A stretch of DNA of 64,000 bases from Eleginops maclovinus (taxonomy: Eukaryota; Chordata; Actinopteri; Perciformes; Eleginopidae). The stretch covers positions 310,001 to 374,000 of the forward strand of contig NC_086368.1 in assembly GCF_036324505.1 (NCBI RefSeq), in the 5' to 3' direction. Positions 20,799 through 31,239 of the stretch are shown here, in pieces; position 1 is the first letter of the stretch, and the number at the start of each line of letters is the position of its first letter. Both the position numbers and the translations under genes were made by a program. Below the pieces are notes generated by a model that did no database searches, was not told the origin of the DNA, and worked only from the letters and a program-made list of their open reading frames with translations.

Positions 20799-23700
20799 TC
20801 AGTTCTTATGAAGAAGCAAAACCGTTTCCGTCACTGGTCTAAGGTAAGTCTTTGGTTGGCCTTGGTTTGCTGTCTTTAGTTCCACCTTACGGACTCTTCC
20901 ATCTGTTCCTGGAATAGCCTTTGTGACCACTGCCAAAGGCCAGTTGTTGCGGGCAGCTTGGTTGTCTTTGAGGAGGACGATGTCACCGTCTTGCAGGTTC
21001 TGGTGGGACCTTGTCCATTTCTTGCGGCTTTGTAAGGTTGACAGGTACACTTGTCTCCAACGGTTCCAGAACAAGTTGGATAATGCTTGTACTTGTCTCC
21101 ACTGCTTCGTGAGGAGGTCTCTGCCTGTGAAGTCACCTGGAGGTGGTGGGACGCCCACTTTCTGCGTTAACAGCATCGATGGTGTGAGGATGAATGGATT
21201 CTCGGGATCATTCGATACTGGAACTAGTGGTCTTGCGTTCAGAATTGCTGTCACTTCTGCCATTAGTGTGCACAGAACATCATGAGTTAGGCGAGTGCTG
21301 TGTTCGCGGAGCGTCGAATCCAGGATTCTTCGGGCTAACCCAATGAGGCGCTCCCATGAACCCCCCATGTGTGAGGCATGAGGCGGGTTAAACACCCAGG
21401 AGCATCCTTGATGTTGCAGATACCTCTGCACTGTGCTGTCTGGTTGATCTGCACTCAGCCCAAGTTCTTTGCAAGCCCCAATGAAATTTGTGCCGCAGTC
21501 TGACCTCAGTTGTTTGGCTGGTCCTCTTATGGCAAAGAAACGCCTCAATGCGTTTATGCAGCTTGAGGTGTCCATTGAGGTAATCACCTCGATGTGAACT
21601 GCCCTGGAGCTCATGCAGCAGAATAGTATGGCCCAGCACTTGCTCTGAGGTTGTGTCCCTCTGGTGCGTCTGGTGGAGACGTGCCAGGGTCCGAAGACAT
21701 CCAGTCCCACATACGTGAAGGGAGGGCAGGTTGTAAGGCGTTCTGTGGGCAAATCTGCCATTTTTTGTTCCTGCATCCGTCCTCTAAGTCTGCGACAGGT
21801 GATGCACTTGTGAATAGTTGAGTTAACGAGCCGCTTGCCTCCCAGGATCCAGAGCCCAGCAGCTCGTACAGCACCTTCTGTTAACTGGCGACCCTGATGC
21901 TTTACTTGGGCATGGTGGTATCTGGTGAGAAGCAAGGACACATGGTGTTCTTTTGGGAGAATGACAGGGTTCTTTTGTTCAATGGACACATCTGCATTCT
22001 TCAGTCTGCCTCCAAGGCAGAGGAGGTCATCCTGTAAGACTGGGTTGAGAGAGCGTAGGCAGCTGCTTAACGGAACTTGCTTTCCTCTCTCCAGAGCTTC
22101 AAATTCCTTCACAAAGGTATTCCTCTGAACAGCTCTGATGATGACTTCTCTTGCTTGGGAAAGCTCATCCACTGAACGAGGTAAGTCACAGTGATGCCAT
22201 CCCTTGCACTTGCCTATCGGAGTGCTGAAGGATCTCCCTATATGAATAAGGAGTGCGATGGCTCGTTGGAGAGTGTCGAATGTGGAGAACCTTTCAAAGC
22301 GCTCTGTGCTGAGAACTTTCCCTTGTAGATCAGTAATGTAGCTCTTCACCGCTGGACGGACCTCTGCATCTGACTCTGGTGAGACTATGCTGAATGACTG
22401 AGGTATGACTGAGGCAGGGTCTGGCTGAACAGAGGGCTTGCGCAGGAAGGTTGGTCCGTTGAACCACATTGTCTTTGTGAGGTGTGCTGCTGGGACCGAC
22501 CGCGACGCCAGGTCAGCCGGATTGTCTTCGGTGTTCACGTAGTGCCATTGTTCAGGGATGGTAGACTGGCGTATACGCTGGACCCGATTATGGACGTACA
22601 CATAGAACCGTCTGGACTGGTTGTAAATGTATCCAAGGACAACTTTGCTATCAGTGTAGAACTTTGTGGCATCCAGCTTTAGATCCAGTTCATCCTGAAT
22701 CAGCTCAGCTATTTCCACTGCTAAGACTGCTGCACACAGTTCAAGTCTGGGAATGGTCGGGTCTGATTGAGGGGCAAGTTTGGCTTTTGCCATGACAAAT
22801 CCCACGTCTACTGTGTCTTCTTGGATGGCTTTCAGGTAGGCTACGGCACCAATGGCCTTCACAGATGCATCGCTAAAGACGTGGAGTTCTACTCGCTCAG
22901 CCTTGGCTGGGCAGATGCCTGTGTACATCCTAGGTATATGAAAGTGCCTCAAGTCTTGAAGCGAGTTTCTCCAAGCTTCCCACTTGCCTAACTTATCTTC
23001 AGGCAATGGGGTGTCCCACTCCGATGTCTCAGAATTCAACTCTCTGAGAAGGCCCCTGCCTTGGATCGTAACTGGAGCCAGAAACCCTAAAGGGTCGAAG
23101 ACACTGTTCACCATTGAAAGAACCCCTCGACGGGTGAATGGTTTGGTGTCGGTTGACACAGAGAAGGTGAATGTGTCACTTGCTATTTCCCACAGGAGCC
23201 CCAAGCTGCGTTGGGTGGGTGACTCATCTCCACTGAGGTCTACATCCCTTTTGGCTTGTACGCAGTCCTCACTTGGGAAGGCTTCCAAGACAGCCTGACT
23301 GTTTGAGACAAATTTGTGGAGCCTCAAGTTAGACTCAGCAAGTGAGGCTTGAGTCCTATGAAGCAGCCCAATAGCCTCTGCATCAGTTGGGACAGAACAG
23401 AGGCCGTCATCAACATAAAAGTGCCGTTCGACGAAGTTGACTGTGTCTGTTCCATATTTTTCTGCGCCATCTCTGATGGCTCTTCTGAGCCCATAGATCG
23501 ACACTGCAGGAGATGGGCTGTTCCCGAAAACATGAACTTTCATTCTGTAGTCAATGACCTCGTTGGCTACGTTGTTGTCCTTGAACCATAAGAATCGCAG
23601 GTAGTTTCTGTGCTTTTCGTCCACAAGGAAGCAGTAAAACATTTGTTGAATGTCTGCCATCACAGCGACCTTGTCCTTTCGGAACCGCATGAGCACTCCT

Positions 23701-26582
23701 AGAAGGGTGTTGTTCAGATCCGGTCCAGTCAAGAGCACGTTATTCAAGGAGATCCCAGACTGTTGGGCACTTGAATCAAACACTACCCTGATTTGATCGG
23801 GTTTCTGTGGGTGATACACGGCAAAGCTTGGTAAATACCAGCACTCTTCTTCTCTTAGCTCTGGTGCCACCTCAGCATGGTTGTTTTTCAGCAGTTTACC
23901 CATAAATTCCACGTATTGCTGTTGCATTTCTGGCTTTCTTTTGAATTGGCGTTGGAGTGAGCCAAACCGCTTGAGTGCTTGCTCGCGGTTGTTGGGAAGC
24001 TGTTGCCTAGGTAGTCTGAACGGCAATGGAGCAACCCAGCTGTGTGAATCGTTTCTGTAGACGTCTTTGTCCATCATTTTGAGGAAAGTTTCATCTTCGA
24101 TTGAAGGTGCTAGCTTATTGTCCTGTTCCGTGCAGTCAAACACATTTTGACCCAGACTGTGTTCCTTAGCTCTGGGTGGTAAGGCACTGTTTCCTGGCAG
24201 TCTGTCGTGAAGTTCCTCTTTAATGTGCAAAAGGCTTGTGCATGGCTGGAAGAGTGAGGGCCGATGACAGTCGACCATGGCCGTCCGGAAGGAACTGACG
24301 TTCGGCTTGTGTGTGCTCCCTAGACAGACTTCTCCGACCAGCACCCAGCCTAAGTCAAGGCGTTGTGCGAAGGGTGCATTGGCGGGGCCATTTATTTGTT
24401 CCCTTACTTTGTGTGCTCTGATTGCGTCTCTCCCTAGCAGCAGGAGGATTTCAGCAGTGGGGTCCAGCTTTGGGATGTGTTCTGCTACCTTTGACAGGTG
24501 AGGCTGATGCAGAGCGGCATTTGGTGTGGGAATTTCAGACCGATTATCAGGTAAGTCATTACACTCAGTGAGTGGTGGTAAGGGAATCCTAACTTTTCCA
24601 TTGAGGGACTCCACGATAAAATCTGATGCCCTTCTGCCGAAAGTGTCTACTATACCAGAACATGTTTTCAGTTGGTAAGGATATGGCTTAGTGTGGATGT
24701 CAAACTTGTCAAAGAAACTGGACTTGGCCAACGATCGGTTGCTTTGGTCGTCTAACACGACGTAGGCCTTGATGGCTTCCTCTGGGTGGTCTTTCTGGTA
24801 CACTCTTGCCAGGCATACCTTGGAGCATGACCGTCCGACTTGTCCTGTACCACATACTGCTGTGCAGCTTGCGCTAACCTCACTGGTGTCGTTTACCTCT
24901 TCTCCCTCCCCGCCATGCTGTGGCGAGGTCAGAGGAGTCGTGAGGTGCGGTGCTGGTCCTGGGTGCATAGCTGAGATATGTCGGGTGCTGTCACACTCAA
25001 AACACTTAACAATTGTAGTGCAGTCCTTTGCCATATGGTTGGTTGAGCTACAGCACTTAAAGCAGATTCCGTTTTCTTTCAGAAATACCTTTCTGTCATC
25101 AAGAGTTTCGGCTCTGAAGGCTTTGCACTTCTTCAGTGGGTGGGGTTTTGCATGTATTGGGCAGATCTTACTCGGATCACTAGAGACATTTGACTCTGTG
25201 GGAGTGACATTGATCTTGTGAACTGCAATGGGTTTCTTGAAGGTTTTAGGAAAGGCACCTTCAGCTCTGACAGATGACATTGTGGTGGTATTTAAAAAGG
25301 CAAAGCTAGGGTCATTTCTCTTCTTGGCCTCATAGCATATGAGTTTCGTGAAGTAATCAAACGGTGGGAACCGTCCTCCATTTGCTTCTTTATACTTAGA
25401 ACCGGCCGAGATCCATTTTTCCTGGAGTCCATAAGGCAGCTTGGTCACTATGGGTTCAATTCCGCGTGTCGTGTCCAGGTAGGACAGGCCTGGTAAGTAG
25501 CCATCTTCTTTAGCACACTGCACTTCCATAAGCAGGTCAGCTAGCTCTCGTAGCTTCAGATTTTCCTTGGCTGAGACTCTGGGAAATGCATCCAGTCGGG
25601 TAAAGAGGGCCTTTTCAATCACCTCTGGGGCTGCATAACACTCCTGAAGACGTTCCCAAGCTTTCCCCAGTGCTATTTGTGGACTTGCTATGTGCACTGC
25701 ACGGAGACGTTTCACCTGGTTGCTGGACTCTTTTCCAAGCCATCGCGTCATCAAGTCCAATTCCTCAGTGGCTGTGAGACCAAGTCCTTGAGTGGCATTT
25801 TTGTATGATGACAGCCAAGCACGATAATTTTCAGGTTTATCATCAAACTCGTACAAACTTGTATTCACTAGGTCACGCCGAGCTAAATATTGTGCCAGGT
25901 GTTCAGTTGCAGGCATACTTTGAGTATTTGTTGGCTGGGGGTTGAAGGATGGAGCTCCAATATTCAAGTCACTGATCTGCGAGGTAAGAGTCTTGGGAAT
26001 AACCCGCGGACCTTCTCGGGTAAATGGATTCTGGCTGACTGACTCTTTGGCTGCTGGTGGCGCATAGTCTAAGTCATAGTCTGTAAAATCCACATTGTTT
26101 GTGCTGTCGTATGAAAAAACAGGCGGCTGATGGCGTGAAACAAAGGGGTTGTTCGGGCTATAACTGAGAGTGGCATAGGTAATTGGTTGAGTTGGTGGCG
26201 AACTAGCCTTCATGGCTGTTTGTTGGACGGAGTTAGTGGAATGGAAGTGAGTTTGGATGTATTCACTTGTCCGTTCAAGTTTGCTTTGTTCTGTTGAATT
26301 TGTTTCATCCAGCACAATATAATTGTTGCTTCCTGAAACTGCTGATTCCCAGACAGCTGCTACGGCTTCAGCTTCTGCTGCTTCACGGCAGATGGCTAGT
26401 GTTTCAGCCTCAGTCTCTTTTTTCACTTTTTCTATCCTAGCTTTGGCTTCTTGCTCAGCATATTCGGCACGCACTTTAGTAGCTGCTGCTTTTGCTCGTG
26501 CACGAAGTAAAGCATTGGTTGATGAGGCAGATGAATGAAAGCTGCTTCCACTTTTTCCTGATTTATTAGATGTAGTTTCCAT
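20799..26582 (-). CDS. BEL/Pao gag-pol polyprotein, 1927 residues
   Basis: One uninterrupted frame. A coiled-coil-rich start (to about residue 75) is followed by a DUF1759-type gag region (about 235-400) and a zinc knuckle (CFKCCSSTNHMAKDC, about 505). The Pao protease has VVLDDQSN near residue 610. Reverse transcriptase has YVDD near 1057. RNase H includes FSDAS and FYTDSKVVLG. The integrase zinc-binding part lies near 1560. The integrase core shows aspartates near 1629 and 1696 and a glutamate near 1742, followed by a DUF5641-type tail. All catalytic residues I can identify are present. It should make the proteins for reverse transcription and integration. Gag and pol are fused in one frame with no visible shift site. 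Confidence 0.95.
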   Translation of the reverse strand: METTSNKSGKSGSSFHSSASSTNALLRARAKAAATKVRAEYAEQEAKARIEKVKKETEAETLAICREAAEAEAVAAVWESAVSGSNNYIVLDETNSTEQSKLERTSEYIQTHFHSTNSVQQTAMKASSPPTQPITYATLSYSPNNPFVSRHQPPVFSYDSTNNVDFTDYDLDYAPPAAKESVSQNPFTREGPRVIPKTLTSQISDLNIGAPSFNPQPTNTQSMPATEHLAQYLARRDLVNTSLYEFDDKPENYRAWLSSYKNATQGLGLTATEELDLMTRWLGKESSNQVKRLRAVHIASPQIALGKAWERLQECYAAPEVIEKALFTRLDAFPRVSAKENLKLRELADLLMEVQCAKEDGYLPGLSYLDTTRGIEPIVTKLPYGLQEKWISAGSKYKEANGGRFPPFDYFTKLICYEAKKRNDPSFAFLNTTTMSSVRAEGAFPKTFKKPIAVHKINVTPTESNVSSDPSKICPIHAKPHPLKKCKAFRAETLDDRKVFLKENGICFKCCSSTNHMAKDCTTIVKCFECDSTRHISAMHPGPAPHLTTPLTSPQHGGEGEEVNDTSEVSASCTAVCGTGQVGRSCSKVCLARVYQKDHPEEAIKAYVVLDDQSNRSLAKSSFFDKFDIHTKPYPYQLKTCSGIVDTFGRRASDFIVESLNGKVRIPLPPLTECNDLPDNRSEIPTPNAALHQPHLSKVAEHIPKLDPTAEILLLLGRDAIRAHKVREQINGPANAPFAQRLDLGWVLVGEVCLGSTHKPNVSSFRTAMVDCHRPSLFQPCTSLLHIKEELHDRLPGNSALPPRAKEHSLGQNVFDCTEQDNKLAPSIEDETFLKMMDKDVYRNDSHSWVAPLPFRLPRQQLPNNREQALKRFGSLQRQFKRKPEMQQQYVEFMGKLLKNNHAEVAPELREEECWYLPSFAVYHPQKPDQIRVVFDSSAQQSGISLNNVLLTGPDLNNTLLGVLMRFRKDKVAVMADIQQMFYCFLVDEKHRNYLRFLWFKDNNVANEVIDYRMKVHVFGNSPSPAVSIYGLRRAIRDGAEKYGTDTVNFVERHFYVDDGLCSVPTDAEAIGLLHRTQASLAESNLRLHKFVSNSQAVLEAFPSEDCVQAKRDVDLSGDESPTQRSLGLLWEIASDTFTFSVSTDTKPFTRRGVLSMVNSVFDPLGFLAPVTIQGRGLLRELNSETSEWDTPLPEDKLGKWEAWRNSLQDLRHFHIPRMYTGICPAKAERVELHVFSDASVKAIGAVAYLKAIQEDTVDVGFVMAKAKLAPQSDPTIPRLELCAAVLAVEIAELIQDELDLKLDATKFYTDSKVVLGYIYNQSRRFYVYVHNRVQRIRQSTIPEQWHYVNTEDNPADLASRSVPAAHLTKTMWFNGPTFLRKPSVQPDPASVIPQSFSIVSPESDAEVRPAVKSYITDLQGKVLSTERFERFSTFDTLQRAIALLIHIGRSFSTPIGKCKGWHHCDLPRSVDELSQAREVIIRAVQRNTFVKEFEALERGKQVPLSSCLRSLNPVLQDDLLCLGGRLKNADVSIEQKNPVILPKEHHVSLLLTRYHHAQVKHQGRQLTEGAVRAAGLWILGGKRLVNSTIHKCITCRRLRGRMQEQKMADLPTERLTTCPPFTYVGLDVFGPWHVSTRRTRGTQPQSKCWAILFCCMSSRAVHIEVITSMDTSSCINALRRFFAIRGPAKQLRSDCGTNFIGACKELGLSADQPDSTVQRYLQHQGCSWVFNPPHASHMGGSWERLIGLARRILDSTLREHSTRLTHDVLCTLMAEVTAILNARPLVPVSNDPENPFILTPSMLLTQKVGVPPPPGDFTGRDLLTKQWRQVQALSNLFWNRWRQVYLSTLQSRKKWTRSHQNLQDGDIVLLKDNQAARNNWPLAVVTKAIPGTDGRVRKVELKTANQGQPKTYLRPVTETVLLLHKN

Positions 26583-26622
26583 CTTGACTCGTTATTCAAT
26601 GCTAACTTCTCAGTCTTTTCAC

Positions 26623-27144
26623 TGTGTTGTCTTCACTGCAGTGTAACAACTGAAGCTATCCAACAAGTTAAACTCTGATGCAATAACCAGGAGTCTGTGT
26701 CGTAGTTAACATTTCACTGTTGTTTACTGAAGATTCCAGCATTACATGGCAGAGTGAAAACTGCAACAAAACAAAGTTTGACATTTTTTAACATAAAGTT
26801 CAGCTTCACATGAAGTCTTATGAAATATCCTTGTAAATACATGTAAATAAAAACGATCTTTTAAGACTATTATTACCTTCTCTTTCAACTTTAAACTTAA
26901 CTTAATCTATCAATTATTTAACTTAACAATGAGTTTTACTTACGACTTTGCTTCTAGCATCTTTCACGGTCAGGAATTCTTAAGTATTAACTGTTTTCAA
27001 CAGATAGGAACTGAGTGGGAAGTAACTGATGACAAGGCAGGAAGTGGTAAGGAAGTTACAGGAAATTGTATCAAAGTAAAAGTTTGTATTCTTTCTCAAT
27101 GTGTCAAAATAAAAGTCAAAATATATCGCCCTAATGGCGACACA
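26623..27144 (-). repeat. 5' LTR of BEL-3
   Basis: Same 522-bp sequence as 20202-20723. The gag-pol start codon lies 40 bp beyond its inner end, so the leader is very short. I cannot identify the tRNA for the primer-binding site. Confidence 0.95.
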
Positions 27145-27149
27145 ATGAC

Positions 27150-28724
27150 TATGCGCGGTCCATTTATGGCTCCACTGCTTCAATACTGACTGGCAGTCAT
27201 CGTTCCACGCACTCAAGTGTTGCAGCCAAGCGAGCAGAAGCAGCGGCGGAGTTAGCTGCTAAGGAGGCTGAATATAAGGTGCTAATGGAAGAAAGGAAAC
27301 AGAAGGAAAAAATTTGTGTTTTAGAAGAAGAACACAGAAGGGAATTAGAAAAGCACAAGGCCGAATTAGAACAATTACGAGCTGAAAAAGACTTGAAAGC
27401 TGCCCACGCCAGACTTGAAGCATACAACAGAGAAGTGAAAGAGGAGTCTGATGCCCAGTCTTTTCAGTCATGTCATGATCCTATGCCACACAACTCTATT
27501 CCCCCTGCCATAACGCACCCTTACACGGCTGTCACTCCATCTCCTGCCATCGATGTATCCTGCCTAGCCCAAGCCGTTCAGGACAGCATTGCTATTAACA
27601 GACTTCCAATGCCAGAGCCCACAGTGTTTAATGGCAATCCAATTGACTTTGTTGAGTGGAAGGCTTCATTCACACCACTTATAGATAGAAAGAACATCCC
27701 CACTACCGATAAGCTGCACTACCTCAAGAGATATGTAGGTGGCTCAGCTCACAAATGCATAAAAGGGACTTTCTATCGTAGCGACAGTGAAGCTTACAGT
27801 GACGCATGGAACAAGCTCAATCAGAGGTACGGCCAGCCGTTTATCATTCAAAAGGCCTTTAGGGAAAAGTTATCCAACTGGTCAAAAATACAGTCTAAAG
27901 ATGCTGAAGGACTGAGAGATTTCTCAGATTTCTTAAATGCTTGTCTGCAGGCCATGCCCCATGTAAAAGGCTTAAACATCTTAAACGACTGTGAGGAAAA
28001 TCAGAAGTTGATGCGGAAACTGCCAGAGTGGATAGCCTCACGATGGAACCGGCAAGTGACAGCACGTCTCACGGAGGGAAAGGATTTCCCTAGCTTCAAG
28101 GACTTTGCCAAGTTCATGTCAGTGGAGGCCGAAACTGCCTGCAATCCAGTCACCTCTTTCCTCGCTCTCCATCCAGCAGAATCCTGTCAAGACAAGTGGA
28201 GCACAAGGGAAGGCAAAAGAAACAAAGCCAGTGCCTTCAACACACATACAGTGGTGGAAAATAATAAGCATACATCAACAAACGAAAAGGTCAAGCCCCC
28301 CTGCATGCTATGTCAGAATGTCAGTCACCAGCTTTGCAAATGTCCAGACTTCATGAAAAGAAAACTGGAATATAGAAGAGCGTACATCAAAGACAACAGA
28401 CTGTGTTATGGATGTCTAAAACCTGGTCACAGCGCAAAGGAGTGCAGGCACCGCCACACATGTGACTCATGCAAAAGACGACATCCCACATGTCTTCATG
28501 ATGACAACTACGGAAAAGGTCAAGACAAAGATTCAGCACAACGCAGTACAACGAACCCAACACCTGCTCTGTCCCTCAACGTCACCAGCCAAGGTCAGTC
28601 AGAAAACACCTCCATGATAGTGCCGGTGTGGGTGTCTAACGAAAAGAATCCATCCAGAGAAAAACTTGTGTACGCCTTGCTGGATACACAAAGTGACACA
28701 ACATTTAAGTTGTGTCACTTTGTG
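27150..28724 (+). pseudogene. BEL-2 gag, C-terminal part, and start of protease
   Basis: Continues the frame interrupted at 20201. It has a long charged coiled coil (about 27210-27440), a DUF1759-type gag region (about 27600-28130) and zinc knuckles (CMLCQNVSHQLCKC, CYGCLKPGHSAKEC, about 28303-28440). The aspartic protease starts with LLDTQSD near 28678. The frame ends in a stop at 28725-28727, inside a double fold-back rearrangement that replaced the sequence after the protease active site. Confidence 0.88.
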
Positions 28725-28756
28725 TAGTGAGTTTCAGTTAAACTGAAACTCACTAC
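28685..28756. repeat. Two abutting perfect snap-back palindromes
   Basis: Arms 28685-28702 and 28709-28726 are exact reverse complements (18 bp, loop ATTTAA). Arms 28724-28739 and 28741-28756 are also exact (16 bp, one-base loop). The two hairpins share three bases at 28724-28726. They sit where normal protease coding sequence should be and create the stop at 28725. Confidence 0.97.
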
Positions 28757-28757
28757 C

Positions 28758-30976
28758 ATGATGGGTGAAAATATGGTCTTTAAAAGTGAACGCACATCTG
28801 GTCTGCGAGTGAGAGGATTCAATTCCACTGTGCACATCAAACTGCCTCCCGCATACACCAAAGACTGCATACCTGTGAACAAACAACACATACCAACACA
28901 CGAAACGGCAAAAAGATGGCTACATCTCACGGCAATAGCAGACCAAATACCGCCCCTCCTTAGTTGCGAGGTGGGGCTACTGATAGGCTACAATTGTCCA
29001 AGGAGTCTTGTACCGAGACGGCTCATAACAGGAAAGGATGATGAACCCTTCGCCATTCTTACCGACTTAGGGTGGAGTATTGTTGGCTTTTCTGCACCTC
29101 ACTCTGATTCGCACATGTCAAACAGTCACTGTCACCGAGTAACTGTGAAGGAGCTGCCTGCAGTGACTCCAATGGATGCAATCAGAATTCTGGAGACTGA
29201 TTTCAGAGACATTCAAAGTGATGACAAAACAGTCTCGCAAGAGGATTTGATGTTTCTTGACAAATTAAAGGAAAACATAAAGACAAACGAACATGGACAT
29301 TATGAAATGCCCCTCCCCTTCAGAGAGAGACCGTGCTTACCTGACAACAAGCAGCTTGCTGCCGTGAGGCTCAGTCACCTGAAAAGGAAGTTCATTGCAA
29401 ATGAAAGTTACAAGAACGACTACATTAACTACATGAAAGACATCATTGAAAGGGGTGACGCAGAAGAGGTAAGCGCAGAAGGCACGTCTGGAGAAAAATG
29501 GTACATACCTCACCATGGTGTTTATCACCCCAAAAAGCCTGAAAAGCTGAGAGTAGTTTACGACTGCTCGGCAAAGTACAAGGGAAGTAGCCTCAATGAA
29601 CACCTTCTCCCAGGCCCAGACATGATTAACAGTCTCACAGGTGTTCTCATTCGTTTCCGCCAGCATTACATTGCTATGATGTGTGACATTGAAAAGATGT
29701 TCCACCAGTTCCATGTCTCAGAGAAGGACCGTGACTACCTACGCTTCTTATGGTGGAAGAACGGCGATGTAAGCACACCTCCCGAAGAATTCAGGATGAA
29801 GGTCCATCTGTTTGGAGCCGTGTCTTCACCAGGATGTGCGAATTATGGACTAAAGCAGCTCGCCAAAGAACACAGTCACACACACCCATTAGGATCACAG
29901 TTCATTGCCAGAGACTTTTATGTTGACGATGGCATCACTAGTGTTGAGTCTGTTGAAAGGGCCATTCAGATAGCAAAGGAGGCACGTGAGCTGTGTGCAA
30001 AGAGAGGCTTACGCCTTCACAAATTCGTGTCCAATAGCTGTGCTGTTCTCCAGAGCATCCCCTCAACAGAGCACGCTATAGACATTAAAGCAAAGGATCT
30101 CAGATTCAATGACGCAGCCTTAGAGAGAGCATTAGGAATATACTGGAGCATTGAGAGTGACTGTTTCACCTTCAAAGTCGCACCAAAGAACCAGCCCGCA
30201 ACACGGCGCGGCATCCTGTCATCTGTTGCCTCCATATATGACCCGCTAGGCTTCGTAGCTCCGTACCTTCTTAACGGAAAGAAAATTCTCCAGGACATGT
30301 GCCATCAAGGAACAGGATGGGATGACCTAATTCCAGAGCAGTTGAAGCCACGGTGGGAGAAATGGCAAGATGACCTTGTTAAGATGGAAAAGATACGCGT
30401 AGCTCGCTGCTACCAGCCAGCTGGCTTTGGAAAAGTGATCAAAACAGAGCTACATCACTTCTCAGATGCAAGCACCACAGGCTACGGCCAATGCACATAC
30501 CTAAGACTGAAGAACGAAAGAGAAGACATTCACTGTGTTCTTCTCATGGGAAAGGCACGCGTCTCGCCACAGAAGGTCACAACTATACCCAGGTTAGAGC
30601 TTACCGCAGCAGTTGTCTCAGTCACAGTGAGCAATATGCTCAAAGAAGAATTAGGCTACTGTAATGTAGAAGAGTTCTTTTGGACAGATTCAAAAGTTGT
30701 CTTAGGCTACATAAATAATGATGCTCGCCGCTTTCACACCTTTGTAGCAAATAGGGTGCAGAAAATTTGTCATGCCTCAGACCCCAAGCAATGGTTCTAA
30801 GTACCAACTGACGAAAACCCAGCAGACTATGCATCTCGAGGGAAAACAGTAGATGAGCTACTTTCTTCTGATTGGTTCACTGGCCCTAGTTTTCTGTGGA
30901 AAAGGGAGATCGAAATGCCAACAGAGGTGCCTTCAGAGCTGCCTGTCGGTGACCCAGAGGTTAGAAAGGCTCAGAC
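28758..30976 (+). pseudogene. BEL-2 pol: reverse transcriptase and RNase H, one nonsense codon
   Basis: Same frame as gag. Protease remainder, then reverse transcriptase with YVDD near 29920 and RNase H with FSDAS near 30460 and TDSKVVLG near 30690. A TAA at 30798-30800 breaks an otherwise continuous frame, which runs on to the hAT-C insertion at 30976. The truncated product would lack the end of RNase H and all of integrase. Confidence 0.9.
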
Positions 30977-31239
30977 TAGTGCTGGGCGGTATACCGGTTC
31001 GCACCGAATACCGGTTTATATTTTCGTTATGATATGAATTTGTAATAAACCGCCATACCGGTGCATTTGATTACACAACGTTCGGAACGCTGTGCCGATC
31101 GACACTGTTTCAGTCAGGACCCTTTTCACTGTTGCGCATCTAATCACGCATGGTGCGACTGCGAGGGGAGGTAAACAGTGACTGGAGTGGTGTAACGTGG
31201 AGTGGAGTAACGTAACTGTGAATGGATAGGATAACCATG

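Larger units (their letters stand above)
20202..27144 (-). mobile_element. BEL/Pao retrotransposon, full length and apparently intact (BEL-3)
   Basis: The 6943-bp element lies on the minus strand inside BEL-2 gag. Its LTRs are 522 bp each (20202-20723 and 26623-27144) and show no difference by eye. ATGAC flanks both sides (20197-20201 and 27145-27149). It holds one long gag-pol frame with all expected domains and no env-like gene. Identical LTRs and an unbroken frame mark a recent insertion. Confidence 0.96.

Noticed and set aside
20724..26622. Envelope-like gene in BEL-3
   Set aside because: After the integrase tail only about 75 bp remain before the LTR. There is no room and no frame.
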